Positions 24,552-34,426 of a stretch of 64,000 nucleotides of DNA are shown here, piece by piece. The number at the start of each line of letters is the position of its first letter. Position 1 is the stretch's first letter. The notes below the pieces were generated by a model, which made no database searches, was not told where the DNA came from, and saw only the letters and a list, made by a program, of their open reading frames with translations. Source of the stretch: Lentzea californiensis (GTDB lineage Bacteria > Actinomycetota > Actinomycetes > Mycobacteriales > Pseudonocardiaceae); contig NZ_JANBBE010000011.1 of assembly GCF_024648825.1 (NCBI RefSeq), positions 62,001 to 126,000 of the forward strand, given 5' to 3'. The translations under genes were made by a program, and so were the position numbers.

Positions 24552-25436
24552 ATGACGGTCGGAGTTCTGGACGTCGGGTGCTTCAGCGCACACCTGGTGG
24601 TCGTGGAACGAGACCTGATGCGTCCGCTGGTGTCCCACAAGGTCCGGCTGCGGCTGGACCGGGAACTGGACGCGGACGGGGCGATCAGCCGCGACGGCGT
24701 CGAGTCGCTCTGCGCCGCCGTGCTCGCCGCCCGCAAGAAGGCGGGCGACACCCCGTTCCTGCCCTTCGCCACGTCGTCCGTGCGTGATTCGGCGAACGTC
24801 GACGAGGTCATCCGCAAGGTGGCCAGGCGCACCGGCGTCGAGCTGAAGGTGTTGTCCGGCAAGGAAGAAGCGCGTCTCTCCTACGCCGCGGCCCGGCACT
24901 GGTTCGGCTGGAGCGCGGGACCCATGGTCGTGCTGGACGTCGGCGGTGGCACCGTCGAACTCGCCGCCGGGTCCGGCGCCGAGCCCGAGCGCGCGGTGTC
25001 GTTGCCTTTGGGAGCAAGGACTTTGACCCGCACCGGCCTCACCGTCACGGAGATGCGCGTGGAGGTGGCGCAGCGCCTCGAGACCGCGTTCCCGTGGGGT
25101 GAGAGCGCGCACGCCGTGGGGTGCTCGAAGGTGTTCGAACAGCTGGCCCGCCTCGCCGGCGCCCGCAACGACACCTACGCGCCGCGCCAGTTGCGGCTCA
25201 AGGACCTGGAGAAGTGGATTCCGCGCCTCGCGAAGCTGTCGGTGCGCGAACGCGCGGCTCTGCCGGGGATTTCGCGCCACCGGGCCCAGCAGTCGCTGGC
25301 GGGCGCGGTGGTCGCGGAGGGTTTGATGAAGGTCTCCGGCCACGACGTCGTGGACATCTCCCCGTGGTCCACCAAGGAAGGGCTGCTGCTCTCCCTGGTG
25401 GAACGCTCGCGGGCGCGGAGCTCGTCAGCCGCGTAA
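24552..25436 (+). CDS. Ppx/GppA-family phosphatase
   Basis: 294 residues from ATG 24552 (GGAAGGTGG upstream). The ASKHA fold is visible: VGVLDVGCFSAHLVVVER at the N-terminus, FATSSVRDSANVDEVI, GKEEARLSYAA and the phosphate-2 loop VVLDVGGGTVELA. It probably hydrolyses polyphosphate or pppGpp. It has only the short two-domain core, as in actinobacterial Ppx1/2. The N-terminal loop reads DVGCFS rather than the usual DIGSNS, so activity is not assured. The 3' end overlaps the convergent STAS gene by 12 bp. Confidence 0.88.
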   Translation: MTVGVLDVGCFSAHLVVVERDLMRPLVSHKVRLRLDRELDADGAISRDGVESLCAAVLAARKKAGDTPFLPFATSSVRDSANVDEVIRKVARRTGVELKVLSGKEEARLSYAAARHWFGWSAGPMVVLDVGGGTVELAAGSGAEPERAVSLPLGARTLTRTGLTVTEMRVEVAQRLETAFPWGESAHAVGCSKVFEQLARLAGARNDTYAPRQLRLKDLEKWIPRLAKLSVRERAALPGISRHRAQQSLAGAVVAEGLMKVSGHDVVDISPWSTKEGLLLSLVERSRARSSSAA

Positions 25437-25772
25437 CGCGGTGACGGCGTCCTCGATGTCGGCGAACAGCAGCAACATCTGGTCGACCGCCGTCATCTGC
25501 AGCGGCCGCAGGACGATCCTGCTGTCGCTGACGACGCCGAGCTTGATGCCGAGCTCGTCCGCCTGGTGCTGTGCCTCCACCAGCGTGCGGATGCCCTCGG
25601 AGCCGAAGAAGCGCACTTCCCGCAGGTCGACGACCAACGCGGGTGGCTTGCGGTCGAGCAGCTCGGCGAGCCTGCTGGTCACCGGTGCCGACGACATCAT
25701 GTCGATCTCGCCCGTGAGAGCGACTATCGGAATGGACTGGACGTAGGTAGTTCTCTGCCTGAGTTGGTTCAT
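25425..25772 (-). CDS. STAS-domain anti-sigma factor antagonist (first)
   Basis: 115 residues forming a single STAS domain: SIPIVALTGEIDMMSSAPVT, ALVVDLREVRFFGSEGIRTL and GIKLGVVSDSRIVLRPL. The phospho-switch position reads FGSEGI, keeping a Ser though not the canonical DSSG. It is predicted to bind an HATPase kinase of the RsbW type when unphosphorylated. A DUF6480 gene and an HATPase gene follow upstream on the same strand, and a second STAS gene is divergent from them. Confidence 0.88.
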   Translation of the reverse strand: MNQLRQRTTYVQSIPIVALTGEIDMMSSAPVTSRLAELLDRKPPALVVDLREVRFFGSEGIRTLVEAQHQADELGIKLGVVSDSRIVLRPLQMTAVDQMLLLFADIEDAVTALRG

Positions 25773-25843
25773 AAGACTCCCGTCCGAACCGACCGTACGC
25801 GCCACCACCGGACGCCCACAAGCTGAAACGTTCGGACCCGCGG

Positions 25844-26077
25844 CTACACGAGCAGGAAAGCGCGGGTCAGGAGCATCGCGGCCACCAGCAACGCGAACAG
25901 CACGATGATCGCGATCACGATTCGTCCGGCGGTCGCCTTGGGTGGAGTCCGTTCGTGGTGGGACAGACCCGTGGTGGTCGATCCGGAGTCCGGAGGGGTT
26001 TCTCCTGGGTTCACCCCGCCGCCGGGTTCCTTCCCAGGCGTGAGGTCGGGTTCGGGGTCGGGCGGAAGAGCGGTCAT
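25844..26077 (-). CDS. Small membrane protein, DUF6480 type
   Basis: 77 residues. The N-terminal half is Pro/Gly-rich and repetitive (PPDPEPDLTPGKEPGGGVNP, GETPPDSGSTTTG), matching the actinobacterial DUF6480 pattern from memory of that family. The C-terminal half is one transmembrane helix (AGRIVIAIIVLFALLVAAML). The soluble part is predicted cytoplasmic and disordered. Function unknown; it lies within the STAS/HATPase cluster. Confidence 0.75.
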   Translation of the reverse strand: MTALPPDPEPDLTPGKEPGGGVNPGETPPDSGSTTTGLSHHERTPPKATAGRIVIAIIVLFALLVAAMLLTRAFLLV

Positions 26078-26098
26078 AAGGGTTGAGGTACCCCTTTT

Positions 26099-26494
26099 TC
26101 ACGCTTCTAGCTGGGCCCAGACCACTTTCCCGCTGTTCTGCGGTTTCGTGCCCCACTTCACGCTCAGCGCCTGCACGAGCTGCATGCCGCGCCCGCGCGG
26201 GCTGCTGGGGTCGACCGGTCTCAGCTGGGGCTGCTCCGGCGACTCGTCGTGCACCTCGACGAGCATGCCGCCCGCCTTCCGGGTCACGACGAGTGTGATC
26301 GGGCCCTCACCGTGGTCGATGCCGTTGGACACCAGTTCGGTGACGACGAGCTGCGCGTCGTCGACCAGATCCTCGGACAGCTCCCACGACGCCGCGGCCT
26401 CGCGCACCACCTGACGTGCACGAGCGCACGAACCGCCCTCGGCGGTCAGGATCACCCGCACCTCTGCCAGTGGGTCGTTCAACACAAAGCGCAT
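26099..26494 (-). CDS. HATPase anti-sigma/regulatory ATP-binding protein
   Basis: 131 residues from an internal ATG near 26494; a GTG at 26566 would add 24 unconserved residues. It is a compact RsbW/SpoIIAB-like ATPase: LVDDAQLVVTELVSNGIDHG (N-box Asn), MLVEVHDESPEQP (G1) and SSPRGRGMQLVQAL (G2). It could phosphorylate STAS proteins and sequester a sigma factor. No sigma gene is in the window. Divergent from the second STAS gene, about 116 bp apart. Confidence 0.88.
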   Translation of the reverse strand: MRFVLNDPLAEVRVILTAEGGSCARARQVVREAAASWELSEDLVDDAQLVVTELVSNGIDHGEGPITLVVTRKAGGMLVEVHDESPEQPQLRPVDPSSPRGRGMQLVQALSVKWGTKPQNSGKVVWAQLEA

Positions 26495-26610
26495 CGTCGC
26501 ACATCCGGCGCGTCGTTCGGATCTTTCAGCCCCCCGGTGGTCGCATGGTCGAACGTCGTGCTGCACGATTTGGGTCGCACGAGTCGGGCGTGGCGAAGGG
26601 AACGGCGACG

Positions 26611-26958
26611 ATGGAGCTCAACGTCGGCAGCGGTGTCCAGCGGGGATGGCGAGTGCTCGCCGTCGCCGGCGAACTGGACATCGACACCGTCCCCCTGTTG
26701 TCGGCCAGGCTCGACGAGGACGTGACCGGGGCGCACGCGGTGCTCGACCTGGCCGAACTCGCGTTCATGGACTCGACCGGGCTGGCACTGGTGCTGGACT
26801 GGCACCGCCGCCTGGCCGAGGCCGGCGGGCAGCTGCGGATCGCCGCCGCCCAGGCGCCGGTCCGGCGGTTGTTCGAGCTGGCCGACGTGGCCGAGGTGCT
26901 CAGCCTGCACGAGTCGGTGGACGTGGCCGTGCAGGAGGCGGTGGACTCGGCCCGCTGA
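26611..26958 (+). CDS. STAS-domain anti-sigma factor antagonist (second)
   Basis: 115 residues from ATG 26611, with GAAGGGA ten bases before. Canonical STAS: WRVLAVAGELDIDTVPLLSA, AVLDLAELAFMDSTGLALVL with the phosphorylatable Ser of DSTGL, and GGQLRIAAAQAPVRRLFEL. It is a likely substrate of the adjacent HATPase and of the SpoIIE-type phosphatase at 31310. It converges on the large hybrid kinase gene. Confidence 0.92.
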   Translation: MELNVGSGVQRGWRVLAVAGELDIDTVPLLSARLDEDVTGAHAVLDLAELAFMDSTGLALVLDWHRRLAEAGGQLRIAAAQAPVRRLFELADVAEVLSLHESVDVAVQEAVDSAR

Positions 26959-27026
26959 GGGCGCCGTCGCGCGGAAGGGCGGCCGGTCTCCGGCATCGCC
27001 CTGTCCGCGCGGGCCCGTCGAGTGCC

Positions 27027-30000
27027 TCAGGCCTCCGCCGACACGCCCAGGTAGTAGGCGATCAGGCGGATGAGGTGCTCGGTGTCCACCGGTTTGGTGA
27101 CGTAGTCGGTGGCACCCGAGGCCAGGGACTTCTCCCGGTCGCCCTTCATGGCCTTGGCCGTGACGGCGATGACCGGCAGGTCGGCGTAGCGCTCCATCGC
27201 GCGGATCGCCGAGATCGTGGCGTTGCCGTCCAGCTCGGGCATCATGATGTCCATCAGGACGATGGCCACGTCGTCGTACTGCTCGAGGGCCCGCACGCCC
27301 GTGATGCCGTTGTCGGCGAAGATCGCCTCCAGGCCCACCAGCTCGAGCACGCTCGTGAGCGCGAAGACGTTGCGCAGGTCGTCGTCCACCACGAGGACCT
27401 TCTCGCCGTGGAAGCGGATCGAGGCCGAGGCGGCCAGCACCGGCGCCGGCGTGACGATCGGGGTCGGTTCCGGCAGGACGATCGTGTCCGAGACGACCTT
27501 GCCCAGCGGCAGGCACAGGGTGAAGGTCGAGCCGATTCCCGGCTCTGAGCGGACCCGTAGCGCGCCGTTGAGCAGTTGTGCCAGCTCACGACTGATGGAC
27601 AGGCCCAGGCCCGTGCCGCCGTACTTGCGGGACGTGGTGCCGTCCGCCTGCTGGAAGGCCTCGAAGATGACGGCCAGCTTCTCGGCCGGGATGCCGATGC
27701 CGGTGTCGTGCACGTCGAACGCCACGGTGGACGGGTCGTCCATGCGCACGTGCAGGCGGATGCCACCGTCATGGGTGAACTTCACCGCGTTCGAGAGCAG
27801 GTTCCTGAGGATCTGCTGAAGGCGGTGTTCGTCGGTGTGGAGGGTCTCCGGCACGTTCGGGTCCACGCGCACGGAGAACTCGAGGTTCTTCTCCGCCGTC
27901 AGCGGCAGGCACAACGTCTCGACGTACCGGACGAGCTCGTCGAGGCGGACCGGGTCCTCGTGCAGCGTCATGTGGCCCGCCTCGACCTTGGTGAGGTCGA
28001 GGATGTCGTTGATGAGCTGCAGCAGGTCGGAGCCGGACGAGTGGATCGTGCGGGCGAACTCGACCTGTTTGGGGTTGAGGTTGCCGTCGAGGTTGTCGGC
28101 GAGCAGCTTGGCCAGGATCAGCAGCGAGTTCAGCGGCGTCCGGAGCTCGTGGGACATGTTGGCCATGAACTCGGACTTGTACTTCGAGGCCGTCTGGAGC
28201 TGACGCGCGCGGTCCTCCAGTTCCTCGGAACCGGCCCTGAGCTCCGTCGTGAGGCGCTGGGACTCGACCAGCAGGGCGTCGGTGCGGGAGTTGGCCAGCA
28301 GCGTGTTCACGTTGACGCCGATGGCCTCCTTGAGCTGGTCCAGGAGGTCGAGGTGGACGTCGGAGAACTCGTTGAGGGACGCGAGCTCGATCACGCCGAG
28401 GGTCTCGCCCTGGAACAGGACCGGCAGGATCACCAGGTTCACCGGGGCCGACTCGCCCAGCGCCGAGGAGACCGTCAGGTAGCCGCCGGGGACCTGGGTG
28501 ACCAGGATCGTCTTCTTCTCCAGCGCCGCCTGGCCCACCAGGGACTCGCCCATGGCCACGCGGGTGGTGCGAGCGGTGTCCAGGCGGAAGCCGTAGGTCG
28601 CGGTCAGCTCCAGGGACTGCTTGGACTCGTCCTCCTCGATCTGGAAGAACGCGCCGTGGTGGGCGCTGACCAGCGGCGTCAGCTCGCTCATGATCAACGA
28701 CGCGAGCGCGCGCAGGTCGCGGTGACCCTGCATCAGACCGGACAGGCGCGCCAGGTTGGTCTTGAGCCAGTACTGCTCGCGGTTGGCCCGCGTGGTCTCC
28801 TTGAGGTTCGCGATCATCTGGTTGACGTTGTCCTTGAGCTCCGCGAGCTCGCCGGACGCGTCGACGGTGATCTGCCTGGTCAGGTCGCCCGCGGTCACCG
28901 CGGTGGCGACGGCGGCGATGGCGCGGACCTGGGTGGTCAGGTTCGAGGCGAGCTGGTTGACGTTGTCGGTCAGCTTCGACCACGTGCCCGCCACGCCGTC
29001 GACCTCGGCCTGGCCGCCGAGCTTGCCCTCGGTGCCGACCTCGCGGGCGACGCGCGTGACCTCGTCGGCGAACGAGCTGAGCTGGTCGACCATCGTGTTG
29101 ATGGTGGTCTTGAGCTCCAGGATCTCGCCGCGGGCCGAGACGTCGATCTTCTTCGTCAGGTCGCCCTGGGCCACCGCGGTGGTGACCTGGGCGATGTTGC
29201 GGACCTGGTTGGTCAGGTTGTCCGCCATGAAGTTCACCGAGTCGGTGAGGTCCTTCCACGTGCCGGCGACGCCGGACACGCGGGCCTGGCCGCCCAGGAT
29301 GCCCTCGGTGCCGACCTCGCGGGCGACACGCGTGACCTCGTCACCGAACGCGCGGAGCGTGTCGACCATGCCGTTCAGCGTCTCGGCTAGGGCCGCGACC
29401 TCGCCCTTGGCCTCGACGGTGATCTTCTTCGAGAGGTCGCCGTTCGCGACGGCGGTGGCGACGGCGGCGATGTTGCGGACCTGGTTGGTCAGGTTGTCCG
29501 CCATCAGGTTGACGTTGTCCGTCAGGTCCTTCCACGTGCCCGCGACGCCCTGCACGCGAGCCTGGCCGCCCAGCCGGCCGTCGGTGCCGACCTCGCGGGC
29601 GACGCGGGTGACCTCCTCGGCGAACGAGCTGAGCTGGTCGACCATCACGTTCAGCGTGGACTTGAGCTCCAGGATCTCGCCGCGCGCGTCGACGGTGATC
29701 TTCTGCGACAGGTCGCCGTTCGCGACGGCGGTGGCGACGTGCGCGATGTTGCGGACCTGGTTGGTCAGGTTGTTCGCCATGAAGTTGACGTTGTCGGTCA
29801 GGTCGCGCCAGGTGCCCGCGACTCCCGGCACCGTCGCCTGGCCGCCCAGCCGGCCCTCGGTGCCGACCTCGCGCGCCACGCGGGTGGCCTCGTCGGCGAA
29901 CGCCGAGAGCTGGTCGACCATCGTGTTGATCGTGGTCTTGAGCTCGAGGATCTCGCCGCGGGCGTCGATCGTGATCTTCTGCGTCAGGTCGCCCCGCGCG

Positions 30001-31172
30001 ATGGCGGTGGTGACCGAGGCGATGTTGCGGACCTGGGTCGTCAGGTTGTTCGCCATGACGTTCACCGACTCGGTCAGGTCGCGCCAGGTACCGGCGACGC
30101 CGGGCACCTGCGCCTGACCGCCCAGGCGGCCGTCCGAACCGACCTCACGCGCGACACGCGTGACCTCGTCGGCGAACGAGGAGAGCTGGTCGACCATCGT
30201 GTTGATCGTGGACTTGAGCTCCAGGATCTCGCCGCGCGCGTCGACGGTGATCTTCTGGGTCAGGTCGCCGAGCGCCACCGCGGTCGTGACCTGGGCGATG
30301 TTGCGGACCTGGGTCGTCAGGTTGTCCGCCATGAAGTTCACGTTGTCGGTCAGGTCGCGCCACGTGCCGGCGACGCCGGGCACCTTGGCCTGGCCGCCGA
30401 GCTTGCCGTCCGTGCCGACCTCGCGCGCGACACGGGTGACCTCGTCCGCGAACGACGACAGCTGGTCGACCATCGTGTTCAGCGTGTTCTTCAGCTCCAG
30501 CATCTCGCCGGAGACGTCGACCGTGATCTTCTGCGTCAGGTCGCCGGTGGCCACCGCCGTCGCGACCTGTGCGATGTTGCGGACCTGGTTGGTCAGGTTG
30601 TTCGCCATCGAGTTCACGTTGTCGGTCAGGTCGCGCCAGGTGCCGGCCACACCGGGCACCTTCGCCTGACCGCCCAGGCGGCCGTCCGTGCCGACCTCGC
30701 GTGCGACGCGGGTGACCTCGTCGGCGAACGACGACAGCTGGTCGACCAGGCCGTTCACCGTCGAGCCGAGCGTGGCGAACTCGCCGCGCAGCGTCTGGTC
30801 CGACATGCGCTTGGTCAGGTCGCCCTCGGCGACGGCGGCGAGCACGCGGCTCAGCTCCGTCGTCGGCCGCATCAGGTCCTCGACCAGGCCGTTCACCGAG
30901 TCCGCGATCAGCGACCAGCCACCGGCGGTGCCCGCGGGCGCCACCCGTTCGGTCAGCCGGCCCTCCTGGCCCACCGCCTGGCGGACCCGGCCCAGCTCAC
31001 CGGCCAGCCACTGGTTGCGTTCGGCGATCTCGTTGAAAACGTCCGCGAGGGCCGACACGGGCCCGTTCCCCGGCACGACGAGCCTGCGGCGGAAGTTGCC
31101 GTCACGCAGATCTCTCATGGCGGAGAGCACCCGTTCGAGGGTCGCATCCGTCTCTTCGTTGGCCGTGGTCAC
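27027..31172 (-). CDS. Soluble hybrid histidine kinase with HAMP array (Nik1-like)
   Basis: 1381 residues from GTG 31172 (GGAGG six bases before). There is no transmembrane segment. Residues ~1-780 are about nine HAMP-type units at a 92-residue period, each with GDL[TS][QK]KI and [24 protein letters not shown] domain follows (~800-960, [21 protein letters not shown]), a coiled coil, His[19 protein letters not shown], HATPase [13 protein letters not shown] / DTGIGIP / GTGLGLSIS, and a C-terminal receiver ([31 protein letters not shown]). The plan matches fungal group III osmosensing kinases and their bacterial relatives. It lies beside a SpoIIE phosphatase and STAS genes. Confidence 0.95.
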   Translation of the reverse strand: MTTANEETDATLERVLSAMRDLRDGNFRRRLVVPGNGPVSALADVFNEIAERNQWLAGELGRVRQAVGQEGRLTERVAPAGTAGGWSLIADSVNGLVEDLMRPTTELSRVLAAVAEGDLTKRMSDQTLRGEFATLGSTVNGLVDQLSSFADEVTRVAREVGTDGRLGGQAKVPGVAGTWRDLTDNVNSMANNLTNQVRNIAQVATAVATGDLTQKITVDVSGEMLELKNTLNTMVDQLSSFADEVTRVAREVGTDGKLGGQAKVPGVAGTWRDLTDNVNFMADNLTTQVRNIAQVTTAVALGDLTQKITVDARGEILELKSTINTMVDQLSSFADEVTRVAREVGSDGRLGGQAQVPGVAGTWRDLTESVNVMANNLTTQVRNIASVTTAIARGDLTQKITIDARGEILELKTTINTMVDQLSAFADEATRVAREVGTEGRLGGQATVPGVAGTWRDLTDNVNFMANNLTNQVRNIAHVATAVANGDLSQKITVDARGEILELKSTLNVMVDQLSSFAEEVTRVAREVGTDGRLGGQARVQGVAGTWKDLTDNVNLMADNLTNQVRNIAAVATAVANGDLSKKITVEAKGEVAALAETLNGMVDTLRAFGDEVTRVAREVGTEGILGGQARVSGVAGTWKDLTDSVNFMADNLTNQVRNIAQVTTAVAQGDLTKKIDVSARGEILELKTTINTMVDQLSSFADEVTRVAREVGTEGKLGGQAEVDGVAGTWSKLTDNVNQLASNLTTQVRAIAAVATAVTAGDLTRQITVDASGELAELKDNVNQMIANLKETTRANREQYWLKTNLARLSGLMQGHRDLRALASLIMSELTPLVSAHHGAFFQIEEDESKQSLELTATYGFRLDTARTTRVAMGESLVGQAALEKKTILVTQVPGGYLTVSSALGESAPVNLVILPVLFQGETLGVIELASLNEFSDVHLDLLDQLKEAIGVNVNTLLANSRTDALLVESQRLTTELRAGSEELEDRARQLQTASKYKSEFMANMSHELRTPLNSLLILAKLLADNLDGNLNPKQVEFARTIHSSGSDLLQLINDILDLTKVEAGHMTLHEDPVRLDELVRYVETLCLPLTAEKNLEFSVRVDPNVPETLHTDEHRLQQILRNLLSNAVKFTHDGGIRLHVRMDDPSTVAFDVHDTGIGIPAEKLAVIFEAFQQADGTTSRKYGGTGLGLSISRELAQLLNGALRVRSEPGIGSTFTLCLPLGKVVSDTIVLPEPTPIVTPAPVLAASASIRFHGEKVLVVDDDLRNVFALTSVLELVGLEAIFADNGITGVRALEQYDDVAIVLMDIMMPELDGNATISAIRAMERYADLPVIAVTAKAMKGDREKSLASGATDYVTKPVDTEHLIRLIAYYLGVSAEA
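28836..30900 (-). repeat. Tandem 276-bp coding repeats (HAMP units)
   Basis: The segment encoding [19 protein letters not shown] recurs every 276 bp (for example near 29633, 29909, 30185, 30461 and 30737), with high nucleotide identity between units. The array is in frame inside the hybrid kinase and is prone to recombination or assembly collapse. Confidence 0.9.
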
Positions 31173-31277
31173 TCCAAGCCTCCGTGCCTCGGTGGTCGCA
31201 GCCAAGACTGCCACGTTAGGTTGGGAGCGAGGTAACTTGATGCCGCGATGCACGCAAACGACCCGCAGGAGGCCGTG

Positions 31278-31313
31278 ATGACCCGGCCGGCTGCGCAGGA
31301 CAAGAGCGGATGA
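31278..31313 (+). CDS. Possible leader mini-ORF before SpoIIE-type gene
   Basis: An 11-codon frame MTRPAAQDKSG has AGGAGG (31267-31272) five bases before its ATG, and its TGA overlaps the phosphatase ATG as ATGA. An upstream ATG at 31248 is in the same frame (21 codons). The phosphatase itself has only a weak ribosome site, so translation may be coupled through this leader. Supported only by the ribosome site and the overlap. Confidence 0.35.
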   Translation: MTRPAAQDKSG

Positions 31314-32695
31314 GCAGCGCCGTGGGCATCGACCTCGACGGCTGGCAGCGCCTGGTGGACGGGCTGCGCGAAGCCGTCTTCGTCGTGGACGCGGCCGGCG
31401 TGGTGCGCGTGCGCAACGCCGCGGCCGCCGACCGGTTCCCCCGGCTCGGCCTCGGCGGGCAGTTCGACGTGCACGTCGCGGGCCGCCGGCACGACCTCGG
31501 CGACGGCTGGAGTGCCTGGTACTTCACGGACTCCACGCTCGACCACGCGCACCTGCGGCTCGCCGGCGAAGGATCGCGCGAAGCGACCCTGAAGACGATC
31601 GTGCAGCTCGCGGCGGAGTTGCTGGGCGAGCACTGCGTCGCCGTCGTGCCCGCCACGCGTGACCGGCTGGAGTGGTGGCGTTGCGGTGGCGGCGAGCCCA
31701 CGGTCATGCGCACGCCTCGCCGTGCCTCGGAGATCTCCGAGGTCCTGACCGGCACGTCCACCCTGCTCAGGATCACCTCTTTGGGTGAAGGCAGCTGGGG
31801 CGTGCCGGAGGACTTCGGCTGTGCGCTGGCCGTGCCGCTGGGTGTCGGCGGTGCGCTGGTCGTGCTGCGCAAGGGCGACTTCGCGCCGAACGACGTGGAA
31901 CGGATCCGGCTGTTCGGCAAGCACGCCGCCGTGGCGCTGGAGTCGTCGTCGAGGCTGACGGAGCAGCAGCGCACGATCGAGGTGCTGCGGTCGGCGCTGC
32001 TGCCGTTGCCGCTGCCCGAGGTGCGCGGTGTGACGCTGGCCTCGGTGTTCATCCCCGCCCACCAGCGGGCACTGGTCGGCGGAGACTTCTACGACGTCCA
32101 CCCGCGCACGGACGGCTCGGCGACGTTCGTGCTGGGCGACGTGTGCGGGCACGGCCTGGAGGCCGCGGTCCACAGCGGACGTGTCCGGCAGTCGCTGCAG
32201 GCGCTCTCCCTGGTCGAGACGAACCCGGTGCGGCTGTTGCACCTGCTCAACACCTCGTTGCGCGCCACCGGCTCGAAGCTCTTCACCACGCTCGTCGTCG
32301 GTGAGCTGGTGCCGCTGGCCGACGGGGGAGTGCGCATGTCGCTCGCGTCCGGTGGCCACCCCGTGCCGCTGGTGCTGCGGGCGGACGGCAGCGTCGACGA
32401 GGTGAGCGCCACCGGTGCGATCGTCGGGATCCTGGCGGACGTCCGGTTCTCCGGCGAGCAGGTCACGCTGGCGCCGGGGGACACGCTGGTGCTGTACAGC
32501 GACGGGTTCACCGAGGCCCGGGCGCACACGAACCGCTCGGAGCTGTTCGGCGAGCAGCGACTGCGGGCGGTGCTCAAGGAGTGCGAAGGCCTGCCGGCGG
32601 AGGAGATCGCGCGGCACTGCGAGCGGGCCGTGCTCAAGTGGCTGGACCACGACGACCACGACGACCTGGCCCTGCTGGCCGTCCAGGCCGTGTGA
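31310..32695 (+). CDS. PAS/GAF-SpoIIE-type PP2C phosphatase
   Basis: 461 residues. A PAS-like segment (~10-60, GLREAVFVVDAAGVVRVRNAAA) and a GAF-like domain (~80-215) precede the PP2C/SpoIIE domain (~220-461), which has metal-binding VGGDFYDV, LGDVCGHGLEAAV, LASGGHPVPLVL, VLYSDGFTEA and DHDDLALLAV. Such RsbU-like enzymes dephosphorylate STAS antagonists and release the sigma factor. Divergent from the hybrid kinase, 137 bp apart, so one promoter region may serve both. Confidence 0.93.
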   Translation: MSSAVGIDLDGWQRLVDGLREAVFVVDAAGVVRVRNAAAADRFPRLGLGGQFDVHVAGRRHDLGDGWSAWYFTDSTLDHAHLRLAGEGSREATLKTIVQLAAELLGEHCVAVVPATRDRLEWWRCGGGEPTVMRTPRRASEISEVLTGTSTLLRITSLGEGSWGVPEDFGCALAVPLGVGGALVVLRKGDFAPNDVERIRLFGKHAAVALESSSRLTEQQRTIEVLRSALLPLPLPEVRGVTLASVFIPAHQRALVGGDFYDVHPRTDGSATFVLGDVCGHGLEAAVHSGRVRQSLQALSLVETNPVRLLHLLNTSLRATGSKLFTTLVVGELVPLADGGVRMSLASGGHPVPLVLRADGSVDEVSATGAIVGILADVRFSGEQVTLAPGDTLVLYSDGFTEARAHTNRSELFGEQRLRAVLKECEGLPAEEIARHCERAVLKWLDHDDHDDLALLAVQAV

Positions 32696-32766
32696 ATGAA
32701 GTTCCCGGTCCAAGGGTTCATCTGCCGTTCGTTCGCCTGGACAGCTTGACCGGTTGAGATCTGCGC

Positions 32767-34401
32767 ATGTCCCACTCACACGATCACTCGCACGGTGATC
32801 ACACGCACCACCACCACGAGGTCGAGCCGGTCGAGGGCAGCTGGCTCGACCCCGCGGACGACCGCCCGGCGTCGGTCGAGCGCCGCCGGTTCCTCGCCGG
32901 CCTGGGCATCGCGGCCGGTGCCGTGGGTGCCGCCGGTGCCGTCGGCACGGGCACGGCCGAGGCGCACGTCCCGGTCAACCCCTGGGGCGGCGGTGAGCGC
33001 TGGTACTCGGGCGACCACCACATCCACACCCAGTACTCCGACGACGGCCAGTACACGATCGCGCAGCAGGTCGCGAAGGCGCACGAGTTCGGCCTCGACT
33101 GGGTCGTCATCACCGACCACGGCGGCGTCGCGCACCAGAAGTTCTCGATCGACCAGATCACGCCGGACATCGAGCGCGTCCGCGGGTCCCAGCGCGACGT
33201 GCTGGTCTACCAGGGCCTGGAGTGGAACATCCCCGGCGCGGAGCACGCCACGGTGTTCCTGCCGCCCGGCAAGCACACCGTCGACATCCTCAAGGCGTTC
33301 GAGCTGTCCTACGACGGCCGCATCGCGAACAACGCCGAGTCGCTCGCCCTGGCCGCGCTGCGGTACCTGGAGGCGCAGGTCCTCTCCGGACGGACCGAGA
33401 TCGCCCTGATGTTCGCGAACCACCCGTCGCGTCGCGGCGTGGACAGCCCGCACGAGATCCGCGGCTGGCGCGACGCGGCTCCGGGTGTCGCGGTCGGCAT
33501 GGAGGGCGCGCCCGGTCACCAGGCCGCCGGCACGCCGAAGTCTGCGGGCGGCTCCGGCCGTGCGCGCGGCTACTACGACACGGCCGCCCCCGGACCGGGG
33601 TCGTTCCCCGGCTACCCGCCGGAGTCCTACCGCACCCACGGCGGGTTCGACTGGATGACCGCCAAGGTCGGCGGCCTGTGGGACTCCCTGCTCGCCGAGG
33701 GACGCCCGTGGTGGATCACCGCGAACTCGGACGTGCACCAGGTCTTCAACGACACCCTCACGCAGGGCTTGCAGGACTACGCCACGACCGGCTCGAAGGG
33801 CGCCCCGATCGACTCGGGCGTCAAGCAGACCGCCTACGGCGACTTCTTCCCCGGCCAGTACGGCGCGAACGTCGTCGGCGCGCGGTCGAAGTCCTATGTG
33901 GACATCATGCGCGGCCTGCAGTCGGGCAAGGTGCTGACCGTGCACGGCCGCCTGATCGACGGCCTGGAGCTGCGCGTGCGCTCGCGCGACGACCTGCGCG
34001 GCGTGACGCTGGGCGGCCGGACGTTCGTGCGCCGCGGCGGCGACGTCGAGGTCACCATCGAGGTGGACCGCGCGTCCGGACCGAACTTCTCCGGCACCAA
34101 GCCGGTGCTCGCCAAGGTCGACCTGATCTCCGGTCCGGTCACCGGTCCGTCCGCCGACCGCGACCTGTTCCTCGCGCCGGAGACCGTCGTCACGAAGACG
34201 TTCGAGGTGCCGCGCACCGGCAAGATCCGGTTCTCGCACACCTTCAAGAACGTCGAGCGGTCGTTCTACCTGCGGCTGCGGGGCAGTGACGGCAAGCGGC
34301 TCACCTCGGCCGGTGACCCGATGATCGACGAGATCGCCAACTCCGACCCGTGGGCCGACCTCTGGTTCTACGCCAACCCGGTGTTCGTGGACGTGGTCTG
34401 A
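32767..34401 (+). CDS. Tat-exported PHP-domain metallophosphoesterase with His-rich N-terminus
   Basis: 544 residues. The first 17 residues are a histidine cluster (HSHDHSHGDHTHHHHE) placed before a twin-arginine leader (VERRRFLAGLGIAAGAVGAAG). The mature protein has PHP-family metal motifs: SGDHHIHTQYSDDGQYT, VVITDHGG, MFANHPSR and ITANSDVHQ. The C-terminal ~170 residues look like a beta-sandwich. Probably an exported phosphoesterase acting on phosphate esters. The His cluster sits on the cytoplasmic side before export and may bind metal; that is inference. Confidence 0.85.
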   Translation: MSHSHDHSHGDHTHHHHEVEPVEGSWLDPADDRPASVERRRFLAGLGIAAGAVGAAGAVGTGTAEAHVPVNPWGGGERWYSGDHHIHTQYSDDGQYTIAQQVAKAHEFGLDWVVITDHGGVAHQKFSIDQITPDIERVRGSQRDVLVYQGLEWNIPGAEHATVFLPPGKHTVDILKAFELSYDGRIANNAESLALAALRYLEAQVLSGRTEIALMFANHPSRRGVDSPHEIRGWRDAAPGVAVGMEGAPGHQAAGTPKSAGGSGRARGYYDTAAPGPGSFPGYPPESYRTHGGFDWMTAKVGGLWDSLLAEGRPWWITANSDVHQVFNDTLTQGLQDYATTGSKGAPIDSGVKQTAYGDFFPGQYGANVVGARSKSYVDIMRGLQSGKVLTVHGRLIDGLELRVRSRDDLRGVTLGGRTFVRRGGDVEVTIEVDRASGPNFSGTKPVLAKVDLISGPVTGPSADRDLFLAPETVVTKTFEVPRTGKIRFSHTFKNVERSFYLRLRGSDGKRLTSAGDPMIDEIANSDPWADLWFYANPVFVDVV

Positions 34402-34426
34402 ATCCTTTGAGGACTAGGTTGGCGGG

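Noticed and set aside
27027-31172. Regular 276-bp repeats resembling a repeat array
   Set aside because: The repeats are in-frame HAMP-coding units, not CRISPR or a mobile element.
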